Assembly: GCA_024349245.1 (NCBI GenBank)
Contig: JALDNG010000020.1
Location: 20,207,501-20,271,500, forward strand
Length of the DNA stretch: 64,000 nt
Direction of reading: 5' to 3'
Source of the DNA: Neodontobutis hainanensis
Lineage: Eukaryota > Chordata > Actinopteri > Gobiiformes > Odontobutidae
The notes under the pieces were generated by a model. It was not told where the DNA came from, did not search any database, and saw nothing but the letters and a program-made list of their open reading frames with translations. Of this stretch, positions 1 through 9,782 are shown one piece after another. Position 1 is the first letter of the stretch; the number at the start of each line of letters is the position of its first letter. A program made the translations under genes and the position numbers.

Positions 1-269
1 TTGTCATGATAAGAAAGAGAAAAAAAGATGGAAAAGGAGATGGCGTTTCAAGGTATAGGACAGCAGCTAAACAAGTGGATGGTGAAATTTAACAAGTAGG
101 ATTTAAAGTGAGATGTCTGTGTTAGGAGGCTTGCAATATTCATGTTAACAGACTAGCTAGCTCGTTTGCTAACACTGGGAATATAGCAGCCAAATGAGGT
201 TTAAATTAAAGGCAAACATATTCTGCAAAACTGAGGTTATTGAGCTAAAAACTGGAAAATATAAGGCAC
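1..269. other. Unassigned AT-rich DNA
   Basis: I see no gene, RNA or recognisable repeat here; frames are short and interrupted on both strands. Confidence 0.5.
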
Positions 270-366
270 CAGGAGGAGGAAGTGTCTGGGCATCTCTGCT
301 TAGACTGCTGTCCCTGCAACCTGGCCCTGGATAAGCGGTAGAAGATGGATGGATAGCTGGATGGAG
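270..366 (+). mobile_element. RTE/Rex3-like LINE, 3' end fragment
   Basis: This stretch matches the last ~85 bases of the long LINE at 50846-54067: the coding end (about 285-330, cf. 53985-54030), then the shared terminal motif ending GATAAGCGGTAGAAGATGGA and an irregular GGAT-type tail. It is a severely 5'-truncated copy, as expected of target-primed reverse transcription. No target duplication could be assigned. Confidence 0.8.
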
Positions 367-622
367 TCAGACCCGTCTTAAACTAAGTTTTCATCTGTTT
401 GAGGCCCTTGTTAGAGAGATGTAATAGTGTTCTGGATCATGTGCCGCCTTCTGTGAGTCTCTGCTGCAGCCATTGAGAGTAAAGACCAGGGGTCTCCAAC
501 TTACAACCAACTCTGGACTTCTGTGAAGTACTTCTGGTCATCACATTCATTTTTACTGTTAATACATTTTTGTTATTATTAATAAATAATAGGTGAAAAT
601 GCATAAAAACATAAACTATACA
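367..622. other. Unassigned DNA with a hAT-end-like motif
   Basis: No coding signal. A CAGGGGTCTCCAAC motif at about 488-501 resembles the terminal repeat of hAT transposons, but I found no opposite end or 8-bp duplication, so no element is called. Confidence 0.3.
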
Positions 623-786
<164 letters not shown>

Positions 787-838
787 TGGGCCTGAGGCAG
801 GGTACACCCTGGACAGTAGTCAGTTAGTTGCAGGGCTG
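787..838 (+). repeat. Fragment of a common fish interspersed repeat
   Basis: The phrase GGTACACCCTGGACAG followed by CAGTTAGTTGCAGGGC resembles a very widespread fish repeat, from memory part of the same consensus as the piece at 49224-49285. The microsatellite abuts its 5' side. Family assignment is recall, not a search. Confidence 0.5.
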
Positions 839-1888
839 ACTTAAAAAAAATAAAATAAAATAAGCAAATGCAATTGTTTGTAAACACATGTAAAATTGGA
901 TTTTATTGAAGTTTATGTTTATTTATATACATGGACAAACATTATCCTGTATTTCAAATAAACAGGGATACAATTGACATTTACTTTCACATTTGAAACT
1001 GTCTTTTCAGACGGTGATGAAAAAAGTTAGTCTGGAGCCCTGCATTATCAAAATCAGAAAACATGAGGGGAAAAATCCCATCATCAGTTTTCAGTCAAAA
1101 TAGAAAAACAAGAAAAGATATTTAACAGTAAATAAATCGAATAAAATAAAAAAAGCCAAGGTATGTATATATTTATATTTTTTAGTTTGAAAGTCTGGCC
1201 CCCAAAGCCATATGAAGTTATTGCTTTACACAACAAATTTGCACGAGAGAAATACAATATTTATTGTACACCATAGGAGCGACTCAATTTCCAAGCTGAT
1301 TAAAACGACTGTAATACTAATATAGTCTACCAACATTTCTATCATGACAACAGTATTATTAGATTGGATTTAATTGAGATTTAATATCAGGAGATGGAGA
1401 TATTGAAATTGAACATTTTAGGCAGCGGCTTGGCAAAGTTGCAATAATATTGGTGTTGGGGAGGCTTATCTTATCTTATTCTGTGTCTGCACTAATCAAT
1501 CATACTATTTAAAATAATGACTAATAATGAATTGTAGTACATGGACACTGTGGACTAGAGCCTCACGACGTGAAATGCAATACACTTGGCGGATGTTGCA
1601 CTCATTTTCAGGGCATGTCCAGAGCTGGCACATTGTTAAATGAAAGGCTGAACATGGCAAAGTTGGGCGGAGATTTTTTTAGATTGACAGATCAAGTTTC
1701 ATATGCCAGTGGTGAAAGCACAGTCTGTATTTGGTCATTTTAGATGTGAATCTAAAATGAGAGTCCACCTTATTTTTTAACCTTTTTATCTAATTTTTTT
1801 TACTTTGTTTTAATAAGCCTATTTGTAAACTGCTTTGGTATTTGCTCTCTGTGGTATATTTGATGATCCAAAAGAACTGCAAATTGAC
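839..1888. other. Unassigned AT-rich DNA
   Basis: No gene, hairpin or repeat recognised before the LTR element begins at 1889. Confidence 0.5.
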
Positions 1889-2398
1889 TGTCAGGACTCA
1901 TGTTTTTGTTCTTTGTAGTTTTGTGGTTATTGTATCTTATTTTGGTGTCAAGTTTGTATTTGAGTTCTGGTTTTTATTTTGAAATGTCTTTACCCTGTCT
2001 TTGTCCTAGATAGACTTCCTGCCTTGTGTCTTTCCCTTGTGTGTGATTACCTGCTCCGCCCTAATATGTTTCACCTGTCCCTTGTTGTCTCTGTCTATAT
2101 AAACCTGTTTGTTTGCTTGCTCTGTGCCAGGTCATTGTCTCTGTAACCGTAAGTCTTGTCCTTATGTCTTCTGTAGTATTTCTAGTCTGTTTTGTATATG
2201 TTATCTCAAGATCTCTTACCTGTGTTTTCCATGTAATTTTTGGTTCTGGATTTGTTACACTCGGACCTTAGCCTTGATTATTCTGTTCCTCTGGATTTTC
2301 TTTTGGTTACTTTATCCTAAATAAACTTTTGTTAAACTTTTTACCAGTCTGTGGGTTTGCGTTGGGGTCTTCCTGCTCCTGAGCCATCGGCCGTGACA
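1889..2398 (+). repeat. 5' LTR
   Basis: Begins TGTCAGGACTC and ends GGCCGTGACA. TATATAAA near 2096-2103 is the likely promoter and AATAAA near 2321-2326 the likely polyadenylation signal. It aligns along nearly its whole length with 3839-4328, with a couple of dozen substitutions and several short indels by eye, the largest being an extra TTTCCCTTGTGTGTGA-type stretch near 2030 that the 3' copy lacks. Confidence 0.85.
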
Positions 2399-2502
2399 GA
2401 ATGACCTGGCCTTAACTGAAACTCCGCAACCCCAGAGCTCCTGCATTTTTTTTCCTGCCTGAGTTTTGTCCGAGCTCTTGCCGTTTTCTCCCTGCCTGAG
2501 TT

Positions 2503-2667
2503 TTTGCTTCAGCCCCAGATCTGTTTCCTGAATTTTTTTGCTTCAGCCCCAGATCTGGTTCCAGAGACTTTGCTTCAGCCCCAGAACTGGTTCCAGTGAC
2601 TTTGCTTCAGCCCCAGAACTGTTTTCAGAGTCTTTGCTTCAGACCCAGAACTGTTTTCAGAGACTTC
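2503..2667 (+). repeat. Tandem repeat, ~32-33 bp unit, about five copies
   Basis: The unit starts TTTGCTTCAGCCCCAGA and ends around CCAGAGAC. The first copy is longer and more diverged; later copies differ at one or a few positions. It lies at the 5' side of the LTR-element interior. Confidence 0.9.
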
Positions 2668-3087
2668 TCAGCGCCTACCTGGGCCACCAAGAATCCTTTA
2701 AGCCTCTGCTTCCTCGTCTGGTCCCTCCAGCCCGGCATCCCTGTGGGCTAGTGTGCCTCCGCCGCACCCACGTGATTCCCTCTGTGATCCCGTTGATCCT
2801 CTTGATTCCCTTGATCCTCTCGGCGATCTCCTCTGGAAATCCTCCAGCCATCGTCCAGTCCCTGCACCTGCTAATGGATCATTTCCCCCATATGGTCCGG
2901 TACTTCCTCATTCTGGTCTTCCCTGCGGTCCTTCCTCGTCTGGTCCTTCAATGTCTGGTCCTCCCTACGGTCCTTTCCCCTCTACTCCCGGTCAGCCCCG
3001 TCCAGTCCTTCCTGGTCAGTCCCCTTCGCCTCCTGATTAGTCCCATTCGGTCCTTTCCCCCTCGTCTCGTGGTTCTGCGTTTTTGGT

Positions 3088-3210
3088 CCCTGCCTGGACC
3101 TGTGTTTTTTCGACCCTGCCTGGACCTGTGTTTTTTCGACCCTGCCTGGACCTGTGTTTTTTCGACCCTGCCTGGACCTGTGTTTTTTCGACCCTGCCTG
3201 GACCTGTGTT
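3088..3210 (+). repeat. Tandem repeat, 26-bp unit, about five copies
   Basis: The unit CCCTGCCTGGACCTGTGTTT plus TTTCGA is repeated with almost no variation, followed by two ~30-bp units built on TTTCTTTGTGCCCCTTCTGG. Near-identity of the copies points to recent unequal exchange or polymerase slippage. Confidence 0.95.
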
Positions 3211-3838
3211 TTTTTCTTTGTGCCCCTTCTGGTCCTGAGTTTTTTTCTTTGTGCCCCTTCTGGTCCAGAGTTGTTTCGGTCCCTGTCTGGTCCCGAGTTT
3301 TGTTTGTTTGTCTGTATGTGCCTGGTACTGAGTTTTGTCCGTCTGTCATTGCATTGTTTTGAGTTCTGTTTGTCGGTGAATCCTGAGAAACTCTTGAGTA
3401 TTCTGAGAAATACTTGTTCTGAGTATCCTGTTCTGAGTATGTCCTTCCCAGCACAACTGTTTCCCCTCTTATGCCTGTCCCAGCACCACCTCCTGCCGCT
3501 AGCGCCACGTCCGCCCAATCAATTAGGAGGGCCCGACGTGTCGCATCTGTTACCCGATCGCTGTCCGGCCGACCAGTTCAGAGGGCCGGACCCGACTCCT
3601 CAAACATTCCCCGAGCGTCCCGTCCAGCCACGAAGTCAGAGGGCAGGATCCGACGCCTCTGTTTCCGTCCTAGCGCCCCGTACGGCCGACCAGTGTTCAA
3701 GGGCTGGACCCGACGCATCTGTTCTTCTCAAGCCCTTTCCCTAAAGTGTGTTCCGGTGCCTTTGTCCAAGTTTCTTGTTTTCCCTCCTTCCGCAACCCCT
3801 CTGCCCACCCAGAAGATGTCTTTGTACATTTTTTGGGT

Positions 3839-4328
3839 TGTAGGATTTTCTGATGTAATGTTCTTTGTAGTTTTGTGGTTATTGTATCTTATTTTGGTGT
3901 CAAGTTTGTATTTGAGTTCTGGTTTTTATTTTGAAATGTCTTTACCCTGTCTTTGTCCTAGTTTGACTTCCTGCCTTGTGTTACCTGCTCCGCCCTAATA
4001 TGTTTCACCTGTCCCTTGTTGTCTCTGTCTATATAAACCTGTTTGTTTGCTCTGTGCCAGGTCATTGTCTCTGTAACCGTAAGTCTTGTCCTTGTGTCTT
4101 CTGCAGTATTCCTAGTCTGTTTTGTATATGTTATCTCAAGATCTCTTGCCTGTGTTTTCTGTGTAATTTTTGGTTCTGGATTTGTTACGCTCGGACCTTA
4201 GCCTTGATTATTCTGTTTCTCTGGATTTTCTTTTGGTTACTTTATCCTAAATAAACTTTTGTTAAACTTTTTACCTTTCTGTGGGTTTGCGTTGGGGTTT
4301 TCCTGCTCCTGGGCCATCGGCTGTGACA
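3839..4328 (+). repeat. 3' LTR
   Basis: Direct repeat of 1889-2398, ending CGGCTGTGACA. The TATATAAA box is near 4031-4038 and AATAAA near 4251-4256. The first ~20 bases match the 5' LTR poorly (TGTAGGATTT against TGTCAGGACT), so its exact start is uncertain. Confidence 0.8.
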
Positions 4329-7300
4329 ACAACAATCGTCTTTTTGACACTTACTTTCCCATTTGTCCCTCAGTTGCCACAGAACTGCTCTTGTGCGTCT
4401 CATCAACTCATAAACACACTACAGTGGGTAAACCCTCAGGAACGACATGCACTGTCGGCCTGCGTTTTCCAGCTCAGCTCAGAACAGTCCAAACATGGCT
4501 TGCTACTTCTGAAAAATCTGCGCTACGTTTTGTGGCTGACGCAGAATTACGTAAACATCAGGTGGATGTGTGCGCGTGGGCCTGTGTGAGAAGGACTGGG
4601 TCACTCTGGACTCACGGAAGTCTTCAGCTCCAGAGAGACTAGAACCAGGTCCAGTTACCACTATTTTGTAACATGTCCTCACTTATTTAAGTTATTTAGT
4701 CATTTTATCAACGTACAAAAGTTAATGTATAATCAAATTATGTATTAAATATACTGTATTTATGTATATTTTTATTTTGACTAGTAAAATGAATTATCAA
4801 TACATTTTTGATTTTTATTGTATCTGTATGTATGTTTATAATTGGATAATAGCGCACTGCCTGAGAAAGGGTCCACAGAGGTGCATGGTAGCTCGTTCTT
4901 ACCTGAACCAGGTGGGAGATGGCAAATAAGCTATGCGTCACTGAATATGAGTTTTATGTGAGGAGTAAGCCCTGGTCCTGTAACTTGACTTTTTCTTGTG
5001 TTGGCTTTGAGTGAAAAGCATGAACAGAGAAAGTGATGCTATGGCAGCCTCACACAGAGTTACTATGGAGACCAGACAAATCTATATGGCACATACAAAA
5101 TAGCTGCACCAAAGGTCGAGTTGAACTGGGACCATGGGATGTCATTGGACTTCAGTAATTAAAAAACTGAGCTTTTATTTAACAGTTTTTATTTAACAAT
5201 GAAAACCTGGAAGATGTAAATTTAATGGACATGAGCACAGAGCCAGGGACTGGAGCGTCAATGCACCTGCACAAAACATCTAACATGCAAAACAGTTGGT
5301 GAGATCTGGACCTACTGCCCACCTTTACTGTAAATGCTACAAGTCAAACCTTTCACTGCAGCTATTCAATACACATCTCTTACATCACATTTGTTTATCT
5401 GACAAAGCATGGAAAGTGTAAGGTAGTGGCAGTGGTTGACTACATGAATCATGTCACAATCTTATAATGGATTGAAATTACATTTTGTGTCCATTATTGA
5501 TTCTCATCCCACTGTATTATATTGAGCTAGTCTGAAAAGCAGTGCCAAGCTTCTGTAGCTGCTGTAACGTGCCATAGCCATGGTTTAAACTGTATAAATG
5601 GCTTTATTGTGTGAAAACTGCCTGTGAAATTGACAATGCATTAGCAGCTTGAAAGAATGAGGTGACAGGAGAGCAGCATGTTGTAGAATATGCTTGGTAA
5701 AAGTGATTTGTAGACATAGCAGGTCGCACTACAAACATGACAATACATCACAGAAAGCCACATGATTTTCTTTACTGTACATTATTTCACTGTGCCCTGG
5801 ATCCCCACTTCAGTCAGCAGAATAAGCTGCTTGTCATCGAGCAAGAGTGCTTCTATTGGAACACACTACAAACACTAGGCTACTCAAAATATGGTAAAAT
5901 TATATTTCTATTTATATTCAGATATTTATTTGTTCAGGAATTTGACTTCGGGTCTTGACTTGGATCTCTGGGGTCTGTACCAAGGTACACAGGATAATCT
6001 GCCTTAAGACACAATTACACAGACATACAACCAACCTGAGAAACCAAGCATCACATAAAGTTGGCTCTAATTCAGATAAATTGTCAGAACGGGTTGGGTA
6101 GGATTTCTTCTGAGTGGAAATTGCTGCAAAGGAAGAGTATTAGAGATCCATATGACTTAGTTTATTTGTCTAAAATGTGCCCCTCCTTTGAGACTAAAGG
6201 CCGCGCAGCTGTACACTGCCTCTCCTGTGTGTGCATATACAACAATCTAAGACAATCAAAGACAACAGTCAATAGAATAGAATATGGTTCTTTTACTGAA
6301 TATAGACTCCACACTATACAAGAACCACATACAACCACATACTTCACAAACTCACAGCGTATCACTTCAATGCTACATTTCCTTCAATTAACAACAGTAA
6401 GACTTGTGGTAATTACTTTGTTCAATTTAAAATAAAAACTTTATTCTATCTCACATTCTCCCACCTAACAGCTGCGACACAATATGAGCTGCAAATTTAC
6501 ATAATTTAAACACCTCCAAAGTCATGATACATACATATCCCATAAACAAGTCTTTAATCTGCTCCCTCATGATGTTTAGTACTGTAGTAACACCTGGCTT
6601 TCACTGCGGCTGCACCTGTGTCGGGAAATAATGAGGAAAAGATGACGCAGTAATATTTGTAGATTAATGCACATCCTCATTGTGTTTCATTGCATTCTTT
6701 GTTTTAGATGAAGGACAAGTTGCAGATTTGGGCATAGATCCTGCATATCAAGCATCGCTGGAGCATCTGACTCCTCACTTTTGTCCTCCTGTCCTTGCAC
6801 ATTCTCTGAATCTAAAGTGATGTGAACTTTAGCCCCTTGACTCACTGCAGGACCTTATATGGTATATCTGGAATTAAACACAGTAATGCCAGCATAAAAA
6901 TAACAGCCTGAAAGTTTTTTTTACCCCTACCGTCACAATAAATTGACTTGCACTATCCCATCTCGGCCTTTTTAATAAAATTCTCATACTGTCATTTATC
7001 GCCACGTGAACTAGCCTTTTTATAGCTTGACCATAAGTGTGCAGTGTACAGTAGGCCTTTGAAGAGAGACTTTTTCACCTAGCTTCTGCAAACATCATGT
7101 GACACTGTCTTCATCATCTGTCAGGTTCTCAGTGATAAAATCCCCAAAATATTTTACATTTATTACACTGAATGAGGTTATTCCCAAGTAATGTAAATAA
7201 AGATACATTTATCATCTTTAGTTCTACAGACCTTTATGGCACTCTACAGGAATACATTCTGATTTTAATTAATCATAAACGCAGAATGTGCTGGCTGTTA

Positions 7301-7483
7301 ATAACATGTAATATAGCCCTCTGAATGCAGACTCTTGATCCAGTCTAGTCTGATAAGCAGCAGCAATAGCACTTGACCGTAAATCAGGCCTTTTGAAATA
7401 GGGTCTAGATAATTTTTTATTGTACACGTTGAAAAATATAGCGGTCTCATCCTGGGACCTTAATAATGTGTTCCCTGGGCGCA
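4329..7483. other. Unassigned DNA
   Basis: About 3.1 kb without a supported gene or repeat. Frames at 4259-4642 and 6061-6435 are open but lack ATG context, domain motifs or codon periodicity that I can see. Confidence 0.5.
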
Positions 7484-7536
7484 GTGGCTCAGGTGGTAGA
7501 GCAGTGCGTCCAGTAACCAGAAGGTTGGATTAGATT
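7484..7536 (+). mobile_element. SINE head fragment (tRNA-like)
   Basis: GCGCAGTGGCTCAGGTGGTAGAGCAG resembles the A-box half of a tRNA, followed by CCAGAAGGTTGG where the B box would begin. The B box itself is missing, so this is a truncated SINE, not a tRNA gene. Confidence 0.6.
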
Positions 7537-9054
7537 ACAATTTTGATGTCAAAACTAGACAGGACTAATTCACAATTGCTTTATTTTTTGCTAACTTTCA
7601 AATATTTGACATTTTAGACATAGTGGGTTTTCACTACACACTCCTATATAACTTCTATAAGAACTTTGCAGTTGTTCATGAGCTGTAAACATAATGTTAT
7701 TAAACTACAGGCTACTTCTTTTCAACATTCATCTTGTACAGGTAAACTGCTGTATGTAGAATCATTTGTGAGGCTAGCATTAGCACAGATTGGCGTCATC
7801 CATTCCCTCTGGACGCAACATCTACCCCTGTCGGCTGCAGAGACAGACCAGCCGGTTAAAATGCAGTGCGAGCAGACGAGCGGTGATTGACAAGGGGAGA
7901 GGTTACATCCTATTTACCCCTATAGACATACAGCAGATTGTATAAAAAATACCGAAGTGCAAAAATGGCTTGAAATGGGCAGCATAATGCATGAATTGAT
8001 GGGCTGATTCAAGAAGCTGATAGAATACATAACTGTGATAAAAAAAGATAAAAAAGCCCAACAAAAGCCAAATATAATATTTTATTTCTGCCATTTCTAC
8101 AAAGGCAAAAAAGTTCTCAACCTCTTTAATGATTAAAGATTGAGACAGAGGTGCATTAAATCTTTGGGGATTTGTGGATGTTATTTTGCTTCATAAACTT
8201 TTGGTTCAAAGAAGTAGCCTTAGCTAAATGAGGCATTTCACCAGCAATGACTGCTACTATCTACTGTGACTCACCAAATAAAGTTGGCACAACCCTGCTT
8301 GCAACCTGCCAGCTTTCATTTTATATAAAGGCAGCACTGAACCAAGTCACTACATTAACATACTCTTACGTTACATCAAACTGAACTTTAGAGCTTACTT
8401 TAAAGCATAACGCAACTCCAGACCAGCTGTTTTTTAGCTGATGAGCTGTGTAAATGTGGCTTTATTAATACAGTTCATAACTCATTTAATTCCACAATTT
8501 TGTTGTAAAATGCATTTGCGCAGTGCTGCCCTCATCAGGTAAACCACTCCCCACCACACCTTTCCTATCAAGTAATCCCACCCCTACAGCAGTCCGCTCT
8601 GCCTTAGGTTCAGCCTCGCTCACGCCCACCAGGTCTCTGTCAGAACAGAACTCCGTCATTGCAGCGTCCATAACGTGCTCACACAGAGACACACATACAG
8701 GCTACAGATAAAACATCATAAAGAGAAGTGTTTAGAGACACACTCACTCAGTTTTCGAGCAAGACTCACGCTTCTGCTGGCTCCTGTTGTCATTGTCTGT
8801 TATTCTGCTCTTTTCATGTTGAAAAAAGTTTAGAAGAACAACAGTGTACATTGTTATAAACTCCTAAAGTCAAGCATTAGTCTGGATTAACATTAGCTTA
8901 TTTTCTTTTTATAACAAAGTCTTAATGCTGTTGCTGTTAAATACAAGGACAAAAAAAAACACACCGGAGCGCAGCAGAAGCATCAGGCCGGTCTCTCGCT
9001 ATAGAATACTTTTGAGGGAACTTTGGATCTGATTTGTACCTCATTATGACAAGG
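7537..9054. other. Unassigned DNA
   Basis: No supported gene or repeat. A GC-richer stretch near 8520-8700 is open on both strands but carries no recognisable product. Confidence 0.5.
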
Positions 9055-9294
9055 GAGGACAAACTGAGCACAGAGAGGACAAACTAAGCACAGAGAGGCC
9101 AAACTGAGCACAGATAGGACAAACTGAGCACAGAGAGGCCAAACTGAGCACAGATAGGACAAACTGAGCACAGAGAGGCCAAACTGAGCACAGATTGGAC
9201 AAACTGAATACAGAGAGGTTTAACTGAGCACAGAGGACAAACTGAGCACAAAGATGACAAATTGAGCACAGAAATGACAAACTGAGCACAAAGC
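9055..9294 (+). repeat. 20-bp minisatellite, about 12 units
   Basis: The unit AAACTGAGCACAGAGAGGAC repeats in register. From about 9101 to 9180 the units alternate between GAGAGGCC and GATAGGAC endings, giving a 40-bp higher-order repeat; the last three units diverge (AAGATGAC, GAAATGAC). Cys/Leu/Ser-rich frames on the minus strand come from the repeat. Confidence 0.97.
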
Positions 9295-9782
9295 TAGAGT
9301 GCTAGCTTGACACTTGGTACAATAGGGCTTAACATTTCCTCACATGAACAGTTTAGACAATATCTTAAAAATCTGGTGTTGAAAAAAAAAATTATAATTT
9401 TTTGCAATAAAATGTGGTCCAATATTGGAGACCGCATAGGCTGTATCACAATGAAAAGTGCAAATACACAACTAAAGTCACACTCTTACACAATGCTCTG
9501 TGGTGACCTGCAGTGAGTGAAACTTATGAATGATGTCTGTTTGTTCGTCCTATTGCTGAGAAAACTGCTGGGCGTGACAGTTACCTACAGCCATGGCCCG
9601 AGTTCTCTGTGTTATATTTATTTTGCTGCTGTTTCTATTACGTCTGACAGCAGGTTTGGTTATGGAAACACTGCTGGCAGCATTAGCCAGCGTATCAAGT
9701 ACACACAAGAGTTTTTTTATTGAAATTCAAGCCTTCTGTGGATCTTAAACCTACACTGAGAGTCCAACAAAATCTTCAGGCA
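9295..9782. other. Unassigned DNA
   Basis: No gene or repeat recognised between the minisatellite and the LINE. Confidence 0.5.

Larger units (their letters stand above)
2399..3838 (+). mobile_element. Interior of the LTR element, no retroviral genes
   Basis: The interior contains an open frame at 2538-3362 rich in Phe, Pro, Leu and Cys that follows tandem-repeat structure and shows no domain. Two repeat arrays lie inside it. The 3' part (about 3520-3740) repeats a looser theme of GGCCGACCAG, GGGCCGGACCCGAC and related blocks two to three times. No zinc knuckle, DTG/DSG protease, YxDD or DDE motif is seen in any frame. I consider it non-coding or structural RNA of a non-autonomous element. 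Confidence 0.7.
1889..4328 (+). mobile_element. Non-autonomous LTR retroelement with two LTRs
   Basis: Two direct repeats of about 500 bp (1889-2398 and 3839-4328) enclose a 1.44-kb interior. The repeats open TG and close CA, and each carries a TATA-like box and an AATAAA signal, which fixes the + orientation. The interior has no gag, protease, RT or integrase motif; it is low-complexity, pyrimidine-rich and made partly of tandem repeats, so the element would depend on another element's enzymes (a LARD-like design). No clear primer-binding site follows the 5' LTR, no purine tract precedes the 3' LTR, and I see no convincing target duplication, so the outer edges may be eroded. Superfamily is undetermined. 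Confidence 0.85.

Noticed and set aside
2538..3744. Long open frames on both strands in the LTR element
   Set aside because: They follow the tandem repeats in every phase, have no domain, and are expected where a low-complexity sequence lacks stops.
8983..9289. Cys/Leu/Ser-rich minus-strand frames
   Set aside because: A 20-bp repeat read through successive frames; no signal peptide or start context.
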